Counted from the first letter of the stretch, positions 42,487 through 54,279 are shown. The stretch is DNA of 64,000 bases from Melolontha melolontha (GCA_935421215.2 OW285235.1:28760857-28824856), one strand, 5' to 3'. A program made the numbers and translations. The notes: generated from the letters alone by a model not told the origin.

Positions 42487-44845
42487 TATGCATACATTTG
42501 ACACTTGTATACAATATAATACATAACCTCAACATTTAAGATTTTGTTGTTAGTTTTGCACAACCTACTTTCTTATAATAAAATTGCAAAAGCCCTGCCA
42601 ACAACTAAGTTTATGTTTTAGTTTTGTGTATTTGTGTAACATGGATCCTTCACTCTACAGTGCTCGTGGTAAGGGGTAAGTAAAATAATAGTAATTTCTA
42701 TGAAAACGAAATAAAATTCAATTATCACTCTTTGTATTTGTTCACTAGACATTATTGATATTGTGTACTAGATAATCTCTGAAACATGTAGTATTCAGTC
42801 AAATCTACACAATTTTATTTTTGCTCATCCGATATAACGGATTATATGCATTCAAATGACAAATATGTTTCAATATAAAATTGCAGATTATCACTGGCTG
42901 AGCTATTAGATGAGGTAGAAAAGGACGATTTCTACGATTCAATAGACATGTACGTATTACCTCCCCAGGATGGAGAAGATACTGATTGTGATAGTGACGG
43001 TAGTGATGATGACCACGAAGGTAACGTCAATCACCTGGGGCCCAAGATGCTACAAACTCAGTGTGAAGTTATTGTACATAGCAGGAATGCAGTTGACACT
43101 AGAAATAATCTAACTGAAGATGATGATTTCGATACACGTGACGAAAAGCCTCTATGTAAATACGTTCGTCCGAACTTGAACAATCAAGCATCAGCTAGAT
43201 GTACAGCTAAAACGAACCTATCGGGCCAATTATCTTGGACAAAGGCTAAACCTTGTTTTACCATAAATAAAACGTGCATCGAGAAACCCACTTCGGATGT
43301 AGCCAAAGCAGCTCAAACACCACTGGAATTCCTAAAATTATTTTTTTCTGATGAACTTCTAAATCATACACTATATGAATCTAATTTATATGCGTCTCAG
43401 AAAAACACTAATCTCAATATGACTTTAGATGAATTATATGTTATTCTAGGTGCGATGCTATTATCGGGTTATGCAAAATACCCAAATAAAAGACTTTTTT
43501 GGTCAGGATGTGAAGATGTTGCGAAAATACTTCAAAATAGCATAAGACTGAATCGGTTTGAACAAATTTTACGTCATATACATTTCAATAATAATGATGC
43601 CGTCGACAGTAATGATCGTCTCTATAAACTTAGGCCTCTTATATCTCAACTAAATAAGAATTTTTTGTATCATGGTGGATTAGAAGAACATCTTTGTGTT
43701 GATGAATCCATGATTCCCTATTACGGACGTCACTATGCAAAGCAATTCATTCGGGGAAAGCCAATAAGATTTGGGTTCAAGAACTGGGCAATCTGTTCTA
43801 GCACGGGATATATGATTGCGTTTGAAATTTATACAGGCAAATTAGATGTCGAAAAAAAGTTTGGAATAGGAAGTGACGTAGTGGTTTCTCTTATAGAATC
43901 TGCACAGATTCCTGCAAATAATGGATTCAAAATATATTTTGATAATTATTTTTCTTCTGTTCCTCTTCTTTTGCATCTTAGTGACCAGGGCTATTGCGCG
44001 ACAGGAACTATTCAAAATAGGAGAACTGCTCGTTGCCCCCTAAAATCGGATAAGGACATGGAAAAGGAAACACTTGGTGCTTATGACTATAGAATTTCGG
44101 ATAACAATAAAATTTGTCTCGTACGTTGGAACGACAATAAAGTTGTAACATGCGTGACTAATTTTACTAATCTTGAAGACACAAAATGTACGCGCTGGTC
44201 AAAACAAAACAAAGGTAAGATTCTAGTCGATCAACCCAAAGTTTTCGCAGATTATAACGCCTTTATGGGAGGAGTTGACAAAATGGATCAACTGATAGCT
44301 GTTTACCGAACCAGAATGCGACAAAAGAAATGGTGGTGGCCAATCTTTTGCTACTTATTATATGCTTCCGTGACAAATGCATGGTTGCTAATGAGAAAAG
44401 TAAATCCAGATAATAAGGAATTCTCAAATTTACTAAATTTTAGAAGATCTCTTGCAACAACTCTTTTGTCGACTTACGGCACATCTTCCAACAGACGTAG
44501 AGCTCTCCCTGCGCTATTATCAGATCAACGATACGATGGTAGAAACCACTGGCCCGAATATGTAACGACAGAAAAATTGTGCAGGTTTTGTGGGGGTAAG
44601 GCTAAGTTTATATGCAGTAAATGCAATATTGGTTTGCATCCAAAACAATGTTTTCGAAACTATCATACATTTTAATAAAAAGTAAAAATATCCCATACAA
44701 TCCGATATATCGGATGGGGTATAACTCTAAAATTTGGATATATTTTTCCATCGTATATATTATAAGTGCTTATTTGCATAATTTAATATATGATTAAAAA
44801 TTGACTTGGATTTTATTTGATTTCCTATCTCTATGCACTAATGGG
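42426..44845 (+). mobile_element. apparently complete piggyBac element, TTAA duplication
   Basis: The ends CCCATTAGTG and CACTAATGGG are flanked by TTAA at 42,422-42,425 and 44,846-44,849. The 2,420 bp element has an intact two-exon transposase, an AT microsatellite near the left end (42,447-42,490) and a perfect palindrome ATCCGATATATCGGAT at about 44,700 near the right end. A related word with ATCCGATATAACGGAT lies near 42,828. Confidence 0.95.
42641..44675 (+). CDS. piggyBac transposase, two exons, intact (607 aa)
   Basis: Exon 1 is 42,641-42,675 (ATGGATCCTTCACTC..., donor GTAAGT) and exon 2 is 42,887-44,675 (acceptor ATTGCAG); the joined frame is open for 607 residues. It excises and inserts DNA at TTAA sites in the nucleus. 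The three catalytic Asp lie in LCVDESMIPYYGRH, IYFDNYFSSVP and GGVDKMDQLI. The C-terminal Cys-rich finger (CRFCGGKAK, CSKCNIGLHPKQCF, NYH) is complete. The N-terminus is acidic, as usual. Length and order fit active family members. The intron is 211 bases. The ends and target duplication are also intact, so it could be active or recently so. Confidence 0.92.
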
Positions 44846-44849
44846 TTAA

Positions 44850-47333
44850 GATATTAATTGTGTGTTATTTTAATCTGCAGTTGTATTGAATTATAAATGT
44901 AAATTTTAAACATTAAGTGTTCATAAAAAGATATAAGAAAAGCTTATTAAAACTTAAAGAAAAACGACCCAAATAAATTAAAAGTTTTGTCTAATCTACC
45001 ATATTATATAGATAGTATTTTTACAGACATTGCTAGCGCCTAATTCACCTGCAACCAACGATACTACGCCGTAAATTGTGTATCCAACAAACACCGCATA
45101 TTTCTACTCTTCCAGAACGAAAAATCTATTTCCGATAATAAGGCGTACAAACAGCCTTCACTCGATATGCAGCAGACCAGAAAATTAGCAATGTTAACCG
45201 AAAAAAGTATCCACGTATAAGCTCGTATTTTATCAGAACGTTATCGATAAGTGCGATCTCGACCGAGTAAAGGCAGCAATTCAACCATTTTCACACATTA
45301 TTTTGGCCGGAAGGAAAAAACAAAAAAAAGACACATAATTACACCGATCGCGTTGTTATAGTCGTATATCATCTACATCCACATTAATACACTAGAATGC
45401 AGTTCAGTTATTTTTAAAAGCTGTTACGTAAGCTATTACATTTCACTTTCCACTTTGAAAATACAGTATGATTATTGTCGATAATTGATGCAAAAGAAAA
45501 GGTGAAGAAATGCATGGTCACGTAAACAGTGAAACCCGTTTTTTTTTTGTTTTTCTTCAGTGAGAATGTAAGTATAATTACACGAATGAGCTAGAACAAA
45601 CTGGAATAATAATTAATATTTAAACGCCTTCATTCTTTTAATAATAATAATTAGATTACCCAAAAGAAAACTCCAAAACGTATCTACAATGAAGAAAATG
45701 ACAATAGGTACATGAAAAAACAAACAAAAGCAAAAAAAAAGGTATGTTTATATCTCACTGAATGTAGATTAATAGGATAATATTTATAAACTTATCGTAC
45801 ACACAAACGACTTGCTTTGGTAGGTTAAATTCGGTTTATTAAAAAAAATCTTATCTATATGAATTGAATATTTGGCTAGATAACAAATTATTCAGAACAA
45901 ACAATGGCTTAACTATTTTTATCGAAACATAAATTATAAAGTTTATAGGTTATGTGGGGATTTCTTTTGTAGGTGGGAAATTAAACGAATCAACAGATAT
46001 GGAGCAAATATTTGGCTATTTAAACTAAATAGGCTCTGATAAATGAAACCACGCTTAAAAATGTGTACCTTACAATATTTAAATGATTATTTTTGAAATT
46101 TTTGATAGTAAACCAAACAATACACACTTAGCTCAATATTTTCCAACTTCACAATTTTTCGTCTATAGACATCTAATCTCTGCAATCAATTCTTGGTTCT
46201 CCTGACGTACAGTTTGTATATTACCCAAACAGGAAAAATGGTCACGATCCTAACAAATCCTTCAGGCGTTGAGTCCCCCAGATAAGTAAGGTAAGCTGTC
46301 TCCTATGTTGATCCAGTGTGATACCGATACCATTAGATCAAGTACGGGTAAATGTTTTCGCATTTGTAACTTTAATTTTCCTGGTTTAAACTGTTTTTTT
46401 TTAAATTCTCCTTCAATACATAACTAAACTTTTTAAAATCTAAAAATTATTCTCTTTTAAAACATAACTCAACTTTTTAAACAAAAATTCTTCTCCCCAA
46501 TTTTATCAATAAGTAACCATGGCGACCCAACAGCTTTTCCTCTTTTGAAGATCATTGGTTGCTTTTGTTATACAGATTTTCCAAAATATTTGACATTTTA
46601 ATAGTATATTAAAAAACGAGTTTCATAAGGCACCATTTTTCCGCACGATATCAGTTTAGAAAACGAGCCGCTTGCGGTGAGTTTTAACGAGTTTTTTATA
46701 CTATTTTTTCTATTTTGCGTTTTTTACATTAATAAATTGCTTAAATTGGAATTATTTAATTTGAAAGTTCAGAGTTTAATTTTTATATAAAGCATGCAGT
46801 TGGTCACATTGATACTTGACATTTTCAAATTTAAATCTTGCTATCCGCGAAGTATATTATATTACATATTATTTATTAATTTTCGTTAACATTACTTGAT
46901 ATTTCATTTAAAAATATAAACATGAGTGACATAGAAACATATATATGTTGTTGACAATTGTATACAATATACGTTGTTTGTATAAAATACGGATATATAT
47001 CATATCTGACAAATATACATAAATTCTTAAAATCAAATGACAGCAATGATATTTATTTCTGTATTCGAACAACGCCAACATTGAAAAATGAAAAAAAGTG
47101 TATCGAAATAGAGCTCATTTCGATACTGTGTTTGGTTTCATAATGAGTTCGAACGCAAAATAAAAAAATATAATTTTGATCTTTAATTAATATTATAAAC
47201 TTATTGCTTTACAAATAAATTTTTCCTTCTCACATAACCTTTGACATTAGCAAACATTAACAATTGTATATAAAATTAACTAAATTTACATTGTCCTATT
47301 ATTTTTGAAAATATATGTCATATACTTTCAAAA

Positions 47334-47392
<59 letters not shown>

Positions 47393-47411
47393 ACTTCGTG
47401 ACCTTGGTATG
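44850..47411. other. non-coding, AT-rich
   Basis: No gene recognised. Short chance frames only. An AT microsatellite lies at 47,340-47,390. Confidence 0.45.
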
Positions 47412-47724
47412 ATATGGTAAACCTAATCAGTAGGCGATTAAAGGTCTGTATATTACTTCAAAATATATATATTTAAAAAACTCTACATGTTTCGGCTGTA
47501 TACGCCTTTATCAAGAGAATACAAAATATGAATGACAGGATATAAATGTAAATAAATATAAAAAAAAATATATATAAAATATAAATGTAAATAAATTTAT
47601 ATCCTGTCATTCATATTTTGTATTCTCTTGATAAAGGCGTATACAGCCGAAACATGTAGAGTTTTTTAAATACATATATTTTGAAGTAATATACAGACCT
47701 TTAATCGCCTACTGATTAGGTTTA

Positions 47725-47730
<6 letters not shown>
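47412..47730. repeat. long near-perfect palindrome with hammerhead-like arms
   Basis: Arms of about 130 bases (47,412-47,549 and 47,600-47,730) are near-identical inverted copies around a 50-base AT-rich centre. Each arm carries GATAAAGGCGTATACAGCCG followed by AAACATGTAGAG. That is stem II GGC/GCC, GAAA, palindromic ACATGT and a CTC/GAG stem, but with a decayed core (TTGATAA). AT microsatellites border both sides. Confidence 0.85.
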
Positions 47731-47771
<41 letters not shown>

Positions 47772-47783
47772 TACATATATATA

Positions 47784-49708
47784 CAAGGTGTGTATAAATT
47801 GGCGGACCTACTACACGCGGCGATGTTCTTCGTTAAATTCGGAGTCCAAAATCCTAATACGAAAATGTTGTACCATGCTCCATATCTTTGCACGAGGTTC
47901 CTAAAGTTCGGACTTTCAGTCTTGAAATAAGCATTATTACTCGATATTTGTTGACAGAAAGAGCTACACATTAGAAGAAAGAAGAATTGTTGTTATTATC
48001 CTTTCGTTAAAGTTTTCTTTTTGATTTTAAAGTTTGTTTTTAATATTTGTTTATTAACTTATTTTGACGACAAACACATCTGACAACGTTGTAAAACAAT
48101 AAGTAGGCAGCCTAATGTTGTTCTAGTCAAATACATTACTACTGTCAAATTTTGACATTTATGTAATCACCTATTTCATTCGACTTGCTTATTTTTCGTG
48201 TTTATTTTATAATTTTGTTTAGTTTTCGTATTTATTTGTATAGTTTTAATCAGTTTTCGGGTTTTCGTGTTTACTAGTTGTTCTGTTTGTTTATTATGAA
48301 TTTTACGTTCAACGAATATGCCGATATGTACATGATATACGGTTTCTGTCGTGGAAATGCTAGCATAGCAGGGCAGGAATATCGAGTGCGTTTTCCAAAT
48401 CGGAGGCATCCATGTAAAAATGTATTTCGAAGGCTGGACCAACGACCTCGTGAAACAGGTTCGATTATTCCAAGAAATGCGAACGCAGGTCGAGCAAGGC
48501 AAAGGCGTACCGTGCAACTAGAAGAGCAAGTTCTAGCCACAATACAGGAGGATCCCTCTGCGAGTACCCGTCAATTAGCTTCTACACTAAATATTCCCAG
48601 TAATAAGACTGTTCATTTGGTTCTACGAGAAAACTTGCTTCATCCATACCAAGTTCCTAAAGTTCAGCCTCTCTACGGAAATGATAACTTATTTCGAATC
48701 AATTATAGCAATACAATCTTAAATAGAATTCAGGAAGAAGGTGACTTTTTAAGACGTATTCTTTGGAGTGATGAGTGCATGTTTACCAGAGATGGTGTGT
48801 TTAATATTCATAATTTTCATCATTGGGCAGATGAAAATCCACATGAATTTCGCGAATACGGTCACCAAAGAAGGTTTTCTGTTAACGTTTGGCTGGGTAT
48901 AATAAACCACAGGGTAGTTGGACAAATTTACTTACCAAATCGCCTAGATGCCGTTGAATATTTAAATGTTTTAGAACAAGTTATTGATGAGATACCGCTG
49001 AACGTACGCCGTAATATGATTTACATGCATGATGGAGCTCCTGCGCACTTTGCTCGTAATATAAGAGACTGGTTGACTGAACACTTCCCAGACAGATGGA
49101 TTGGTCGTGGCGGTCCCCTTTTGTGGCCTGCGAGATCCCCCGATCTCAATCCATTAGATTTTTTTGTTTGGGGTTTCATTAAAGGTAAAGTTTATGCTAC
49201 AGCTCCTCAAGACGCTGACGAAGTTAGAGCCCGAATTGACGCCGCAGTATTAGAAATCACACCAGAAAGACTTGAGCGAATAGTACAAACGATACCACAA
49301 AGATTGCAGCTATGTCTACAAACTGATGGATTTCAATTCGAACAATTATATAGGTAATAATTACATTGATTTCTATCAAGAAGATGTACAATAATTAGTC
49401 AATATTATCCAAAATTTTTAAAACTTTGTAATATTTTCGTAATAAATATGTAATCTAAGAAACCAATTTTATTTCGTTTGTTTCTTTTTTAAATTTAAAA
49501 TGTAAGGTTCACATGACGATGTGTAAAAATGTTCCGAAGATTATAACTAGCACATGCGTGTTCAATCTTGCCAAATGTATGTTTCTTTCAAATTCATTCT
49601 GAAGACAAAGGAACCCTGATACATCGTTTTAGGATTAGGACTTTTAACTCAAAATTTGACCAAGAATGTCGCCACGTGTAGGGGGTCCGCCAATTTATAC
49701 ACACCTTG
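47784..49708 (+). mobile_element. apparently complete DD41D mariner, TA duplication
   Basis: The ends CAAGGTGTGTATAAATTGGC and its inverse extend as about 50 bp imperfect inverted repeats (GGACC, then CTACACG and GGCGA shared), flanked by TA at 47,782-47,783 and 49,709-49,710. It inserted in an AT microsatellite between copies of the 47.4 kb repeat family. Confidence 0.93.
48296..49357 (+). CDS. mariner-type transposase, intact (353 aa), DD41D
   Basis: The first ATG of the frame is 48,296; codons upstream lack ATG. The N-terminal DUF4817-type helix-turn-helix domains read MNFTFNEYADMYMIYGFCRG, EYRVRFPNRRHP, then STRQLASTLNIPSNKTVHLV. Catalytic residues: Asp in LWSDECMFTRDG, Asp in YMHDGAPAHFARN and Asp in SPDLNPLDFFVWG; 41 residues separate the last two, hence DD41D. 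The usual C-terminal motif follows (ITPERLERIVQTIPQRLQLC). No stop or shift is visible. The product would cut and paste the element at TA sites. Intact ends and frame suggest recent arrival. Confidence 0.92.
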   Translation: MNFTFNEYADMYMIYGFCRGNASIAGQEYRVRFPNRRHPCKNVFRRLDQRPRETGSIIPRNANAGRARQRRTVQLEEQVLATIQEDPSASTRQLASTLNIPSNKTVHLVLRENLLHPYQVPKVQPLYGNDNLFRINYSNTILNRIQEEGDFLRRILWSDECMFTRDGVFNIHNFHHWADENPHEFREYGHQRRFSVNVWLGIINHRVVGQIYLPNRLDAVEYLNVLEQVIDEIPLNVRRNMIYMHDGAPAHFARNIRDWLTEHFPDRWIGRGGPLLWPARSPDLNPLDFFVWGFIKGKVYATAPQDADEVRARIDAAVLEITPERLERIVQTIPQRLQLCLQTDGFQFEQLYR

Positions 49709-49729
49709 TATATATATATATATATAAAT

Positions 49730-49870
49730 ATATACGGTAAATTCAATCAGTTGGCGATTTAAGGTCTAGTTTTACTTTAAAGTATATATATATATTTAAA
49801 ACAACCCTACATGTTTCGGCAATGATGCCTTTATCAAGGATATAAAATATAAATGACAGTATACAAATGT
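49730..49870 (-). repeat. third copy of the 47.4 kb repeat family
   Basis: It matches one arm of the palindrome at about 70 percent by eye: AATCAGTTGGCGATTTAAGG, CTACATGTTTCGG, GATGCCTTTATCAAGG. On the minus strand the hammerhead-like layout recurs with CC/GG in stem I where the palindrome has CTC/GAG. Confidence 0.7.
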
Positions 49871-49984
49871 CATATAATTGAGTTGCTATGGATAAAATTA
49901 TTCAAAGATACATTCCAATTGAATAATAATAAATCATGCCTTAGTATTCCAAAAACAGATAGACAACAAAAACAGGGAAAAGCA

Positions 49985-50110
49985 AGACATGAGTTATTAT
50001 TATGTATGCGCCCGTGGAGCGTCTTAAGATGCAAAGTTGTCGGCATTCGCCTTAAACGAGAAGGAAAACCACGAAAACCTACTCGGACAACCAGACAGGA
50101 ATTAAAACAC
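49985..50110 (-). repeat. SINE body, copy B
   Basis: Reverse complement of the copy A body: GTTTTCGTGGTTTTCCTTCT, AAGGCGAATGCCGACAAC, GACGCTCCACGGGCGC and an ATA-rich tail. The head is absent. Confidence 0.7.
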
Positions 50111-50227
50111 GGAACAGTCAACATGATAAGCAAATGTATATGTTATTTAAATGTAATTGATATTTAAATAACTTAAGATATATAATTATATAACAAAAAA
50201 AAATATATTATGATGGTAAATTGTTTT

Positions 50228-50275
50228 GATTTCTGTTTGGTTGTCCGAGTAGGTTTTCGTGGTTTTCCTTCTCGT
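50228..50275 (+). repeat. SINE body fragment, copy C
   Basis: GGTTGTCCGAGTAGGTTTTC and CGTGGTTTTCCTTCTCGTT match copy B for about 45 bases, then diverge into transposase sequence. Confidence 0.65.
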
Positions 50276-50279
50276 TCCT

Positions 50280-51020
50280 GCAGTACAGTGACAAGGTGCT
50301 ACGTCTTGTTGGAAATATGCATTTTGTAGTTCCCTGAAAAAATATTGGTCCAATGATTCGCTTTTGGCTTATCGCTCCTAAACACCAATTTTCTCTGGAT
50401 GTAGCGATTCTTCATTAATTACATGTGGATTTTCACTACTCTAAATTCTTGTATTTTGTGAATTTAGGTATCCCGTTTTATAAAACCATGCTTCATCAGT
50501 AAAGATGACTCTTTGCGAAAGTTCTCCATTATTGTTCATATTTACAAACCAATTACAAAACTATAGGTAGTCTACGTGGGTAATCAATTTCTAACAATTC
50601 TTGTACTGCTGTGACACGGTATGGATAAAGTTGCATATCTTTTTTTAATAACTTGTGAGTTGTACCAACAGAAAGGTTTATTTGTCGACCCAAATGTCGA
50701 ACAGATGTTTGTGGTTCATTTTCCATTATTTCTTCAACACAATTGACAACTTGAGGTGTACGCTTCTTAACTGCTCCGCTGCCTGATTTTCTTAAGAGAC
50801 CACCAGTTTCAGAAAAAAGTTTTAAAGTTCTATCCAAAGTATTCTTAAATTGTATATAATCTATTACAAAATGTGGAAACTCAACTTTAAATTCTACCAT
50901 GCAATCTTGAACTGAATAAACCCATAAACCATCAATTTTATTACCACTTCGAAAATAAGCCTGGACTAAAAAAATTTATGTTCTAAAGTGAAAGCCATTT
51001 TAAAACTGATAAGCAATTTA
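50280..51020 (-). pseudogene. mariner (DUF4817 type) transposase remnant
   Basis: The minus strand begins MAFTLEHKFF near 51,000 and continues VQAYFRSGNKIDG, VEFKVEFPHFVIDYIQFKNT, SGAVKKRTPQVVN, SVRHLGRQINLSVGTTHKLL, VIFTDEAWFYKTGYLNS (first catalytic Asp) and YFQQDVAPCH (second). Frame changes and stops occur after the helix-turn-helix part. The C-terminal third is replaced by the SINE fragment. Confidence 0.7.
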
Positions 51021-52299
51021 TTTAAACCAGAATCGACGCACGATTATTTTATGCATTAACTGATATTTGTGATTGACATTATCAAATGTCATTTGGATTT
51101 ACGTTTACGGAGCAACAAACACATACTAATATATATGCGTCTTATTCTATCAAAATTTCAAAGTAACCTAGATTGACTTTTCAAATGAACACACGTTGAG
51201 TACAAAAAATAATTTAATACCTAAATTATTAATATTATCCCAATTATGATGACATCACATTGTATATTTGCAATATTTCAAAAATATTCGATGCATTTAC
51301 TACAATTAAAAACAATTTTACGTAACATCTGTCACGTTATACGGAACACGATTTACGTTCATGGTTGCAAGCGCGGGAATTAATTGCGAACAACGATTAA
51401 TATTAAAAGGATTAACGTTCTTGTATTGCTACATGCCGAATGTATGCTTAAATTTATTACCAATAATAATTACAGTTTATTAACAAGATAATTATAAATA
51501 AAATTAACGAATTCTTTCGATATAAAGTTAATGGTAATTATATTGCTTTTGAGATACATATAATATCCCTATTACAATATTGTAATAACCTCGGCATACA
51601 TTACATGTTTGTATTACCATTTTTATAAGCCGCCGATAGTGATATTTATGTGCATAAATTCGAAATAGAATATTAATACTCGTAGATTTTATTACATGGA
51701 ATTTATAAGTGAGGTATTAATATATTAACAGATTAGATTCTAGATTGTAAGACGCTCCGATAAAGCCTATATCGGAGCGCTATTGCGTTTCTTGCATCAT
51801 TTACAGTTACATCCAATAACTTTGGCAATTATGATTTTGTGTAATAACCTGTTCTAGAATTTTCGTAACCACTTTCTAGTAACCACTTTCTTACTAGATT
51901 TGAAAGCTAGTAAATATATTAAAATTATTTCTTCCTTCTTCTAATAATAATATTTTTCTTTATAAAAAGCGGATTCAGATTATAAAAATTACATAAAATC
52001 AAAATAATACAAATATTCTTAAATACTAAATTAAAGAAAGATAAAAATTCGTTACTATGCGAGAGATTGCTTTTCAATGTTGCATATAGCCATAAAATCA
52101 AACAGTGGATCGACTATAACTGCTTTATTGCTTTCCAAAATATTTTCCGCAAAGATTGATTCACTTCTGCATTCGTTCAAACTAATTGTTAAAGAAGTTA
52201 TTCCAGTCTTAAATGCGGACAGTCAAAGTTTCTGTTTCGAAGGTCCTGCCTCGTGCCTCGTGTAAGCAACAAACTTGAAAACTGGTACAAATGAAACAG
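51021..52299. other. non-coding with one perfect hairpin
   Basis: CGCTCCGATA (51,753-51,762) pairs perfectly with TATCGGAGCG (51,770-51,779) across a 7-base loop. Nothing else recognised; frames are short and unrelated to known families. Confidence 0.45.
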
Positions 52300-52367
52300 A
52301 CATGCAATATACATATCTGTAACTGTACACATGGACAATACACCTCGTATTTTCAGCATTTACTTCT

Positions 52368-52413
52368 GCTTAAGACACGTGTTTCTGCCATCTATAGGCG
52401 TCATCAGTCAAAC
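52368..52413 (-). ncRNA. hammerhead ribozyme candidate with canonical core
   Basis: On the minus strand: stem I strand GTTTGA (52,413-52,408), core CTGATGA (52,407-52,401), stem II GCC/GGC around a TATAGAT loop with a C-A pair at its base, GAAA (52,385-52,382), stem III ACAC/GTGT with no loop, cleavage base C at 52,374, then the stem I partner TTAAGC. Every conserved core base is present. A tiny palindromic stem III is typical of hammerheads in retroelements and satellite repeats that cleave as dimers. Transcription is not shown. Confidence 0.65.
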
Positions 52414-52654
52414 TAGTGAAGCAATGTACGTATACGTATTTTTTCGTTTATGTACCAGCATAGCTGGTCAAGCGAAAGGTCGCCTTTTTCGGCATAGTCT
52501 CTTTCGTCCGTCAGATGTCACTTATTAAATAGTGCCACATTATAGGACGAAATTTGCTATATCTTGTAGGCGATTTCAGCGTAAATTTATATACAGATAC
52601 AAATCTGTTCTTAAAAAGATTTGTATCATTTGTATTACATTGCTTCACTAGCTT

Positions 52655-52696
52655 GACTGATGACGCCTATAGATAACAGAAGCACGTGTCTTAAGC
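52655..52696 (+). ncRNA. decayed hammerhead copy in the opposite arm
   Basis: The core CTGATGA (52,657-52,663) is intact, but the second strand of stem II is AAC instead of GGC and GAAA has become GAAG, so the fold is probably inactive. Confidence 0.5.
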
Positions 52697-52785
52697 AGAA
52701 GTAAATGCTGAAAATACGAGGTGTATTGTCCATGTGTACAGTTACAGAGATGTATATTGCATGTCTGTTTCATTTGTAACAAATG

Positions 52786-54279
52786 CGTAATACGTGCATA
52801 ACGTATTGATATACTTAAACTTTTTGTATATTGAAAACTGGTCTATCTAAATCTTACTTAAACTTAATAGCCCTTCTTAGACTTACCTTACATGGGCGGG
52901 TTGCTCTTAAATATACAAGTCATCCGACCAGTACCACGGCTACAACTCAGTGAATACGGATGGGTTCTTTGACGAAACGTTGTTAACTTTACTGATCTAA
53001 ATTTAAAAATGGCGCCATCGCCTTCTGTAGCTACTTATATGAGTGAATACATGTTGTCAAGGGGCGTACATGCGATGACGTACCTACGCTGATCCAGTTG
53101 GTATCCAAAGAAGCTAAATTTGTTAGAGGCTCTCCAAATTTCAGACAAAAGCAAAGAAAACGACACGACATCAAATAAAATGTAACAATATTTATTATAA
53201 ACGTTTACGCGAAAAAAAATAATGTTGGCTAAAGTCCTGTATATATATATATATATATATTCAAATAATGAAACATAAACAACTGCACAAAAATATTAAA
53301 ACGTAATTTAAAAGTTGGATTAACGTACGGTCCAAACTTTTTAACCATGCCTATATATCATGTAATTTTACAACAATAAAATAATATATTTACGTTCGTG
53401 AGATGTCAGTAGAGTTTACATAAAACCTAATATATTCAGCCACAATAGATCTTAATTCTCCAAAAAAAATATGACACTAAATAACTTTCAGAACTTTAAA
53501 TAAAAATGGTAATTAAATGAATGATTAAATAAATTCAAGTATTACGAATAAAATTGATTAATTATGTCTTTCTTTTAGATTACTAAATGTGAGTTACTAA
53601 AAAAAATATTAACTTCGTACCAAATTGCTTCCAAATGGATCATAAACAGAAACCTTTTGGGCGGTAACGATTATATCTCAGCGGCACGGAAGCGTTTATT
53701 CCCTTCCTTGTCCGATTCTCGATACTTCATTGCCTTTCCTTGTCCGATGTCAGTACTTCTCTTCCCAAATTACTATTAGCGATGAAAGATACGGCAATTT
53801 AGCGAATAAGAGGAACCTCCTAGCTATTTTAGAGGGTACAACAAATTACGTAGTACGATCTAGGCTTCCAATTTCTTGGAGCTTAATTCGCGAATGTGTG
53901 GCCACATTAAATCCACTTAATTAGTGAAAATTTTCCTCAAACTTATAAATCTCACGATACTTAAAAGTGGCACTCAGACATATACATTTGCACTGATCGA
54001 ACTATCAAACTTAAGTGCATCAAGACAGACGCGCTCGCATGAAGGGGCTAAAAGGGTAAAGGGTTCTTACGGCTGCATATGTTCGCATGCTTACGTCATC
54101 TATGCACCTGCCATCCCGATATACAATCGGAAGGTGCAAAATCGCATAAGTCGTTTCATTTATAATAGAAAAACGATTTCGGAATTGTAACTTTAGCGCC
54201 GTATAGCGTCCAAACTAAGCAATTTTGTACTAAAGTAAGTGGTAGGTTTTGTAAAGACCTTTTACAGACAGCTTGTATA
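52786..54279. other. non-coding
   Basis: A short AT microsatellite lies at 53,240-53,262. Two weak open stretches near 53,730-54,190 have no recognisable product. No repeat structure seen. Confidence 0.4.

Larger units (their letters stand above)
52305..52785. repeat. inverted repeat carrying hammerhead motifs in both arms
   Basis: Arms of about 115-125 bases at 52,305-52,430 and 52,640-52,765 are inverted copies of each other (TGTACACATGGACAATACAC, CTCGTATTTTCAGC, TACTTCTGCTTAAGACACGT). About 200 bases lie between. The minus-strand motif in the left arm has an intact hammerhead core; the plus-strand motif in the right arm is decayed. Confidence 0.85.

Noticed and set aside
43350..43356. CTGATGA word considered as a hammerhead core
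   Set aside because: It lies in the intact piggyBac coding sequence and lacks the GAAA and stem partners.
47666..47971. 101-codon minus frame
   Set aside because: It runs through an AT microsatellite and the terminal repeat of the mariner; the IYIYIY stretch is a simple repeat translation.
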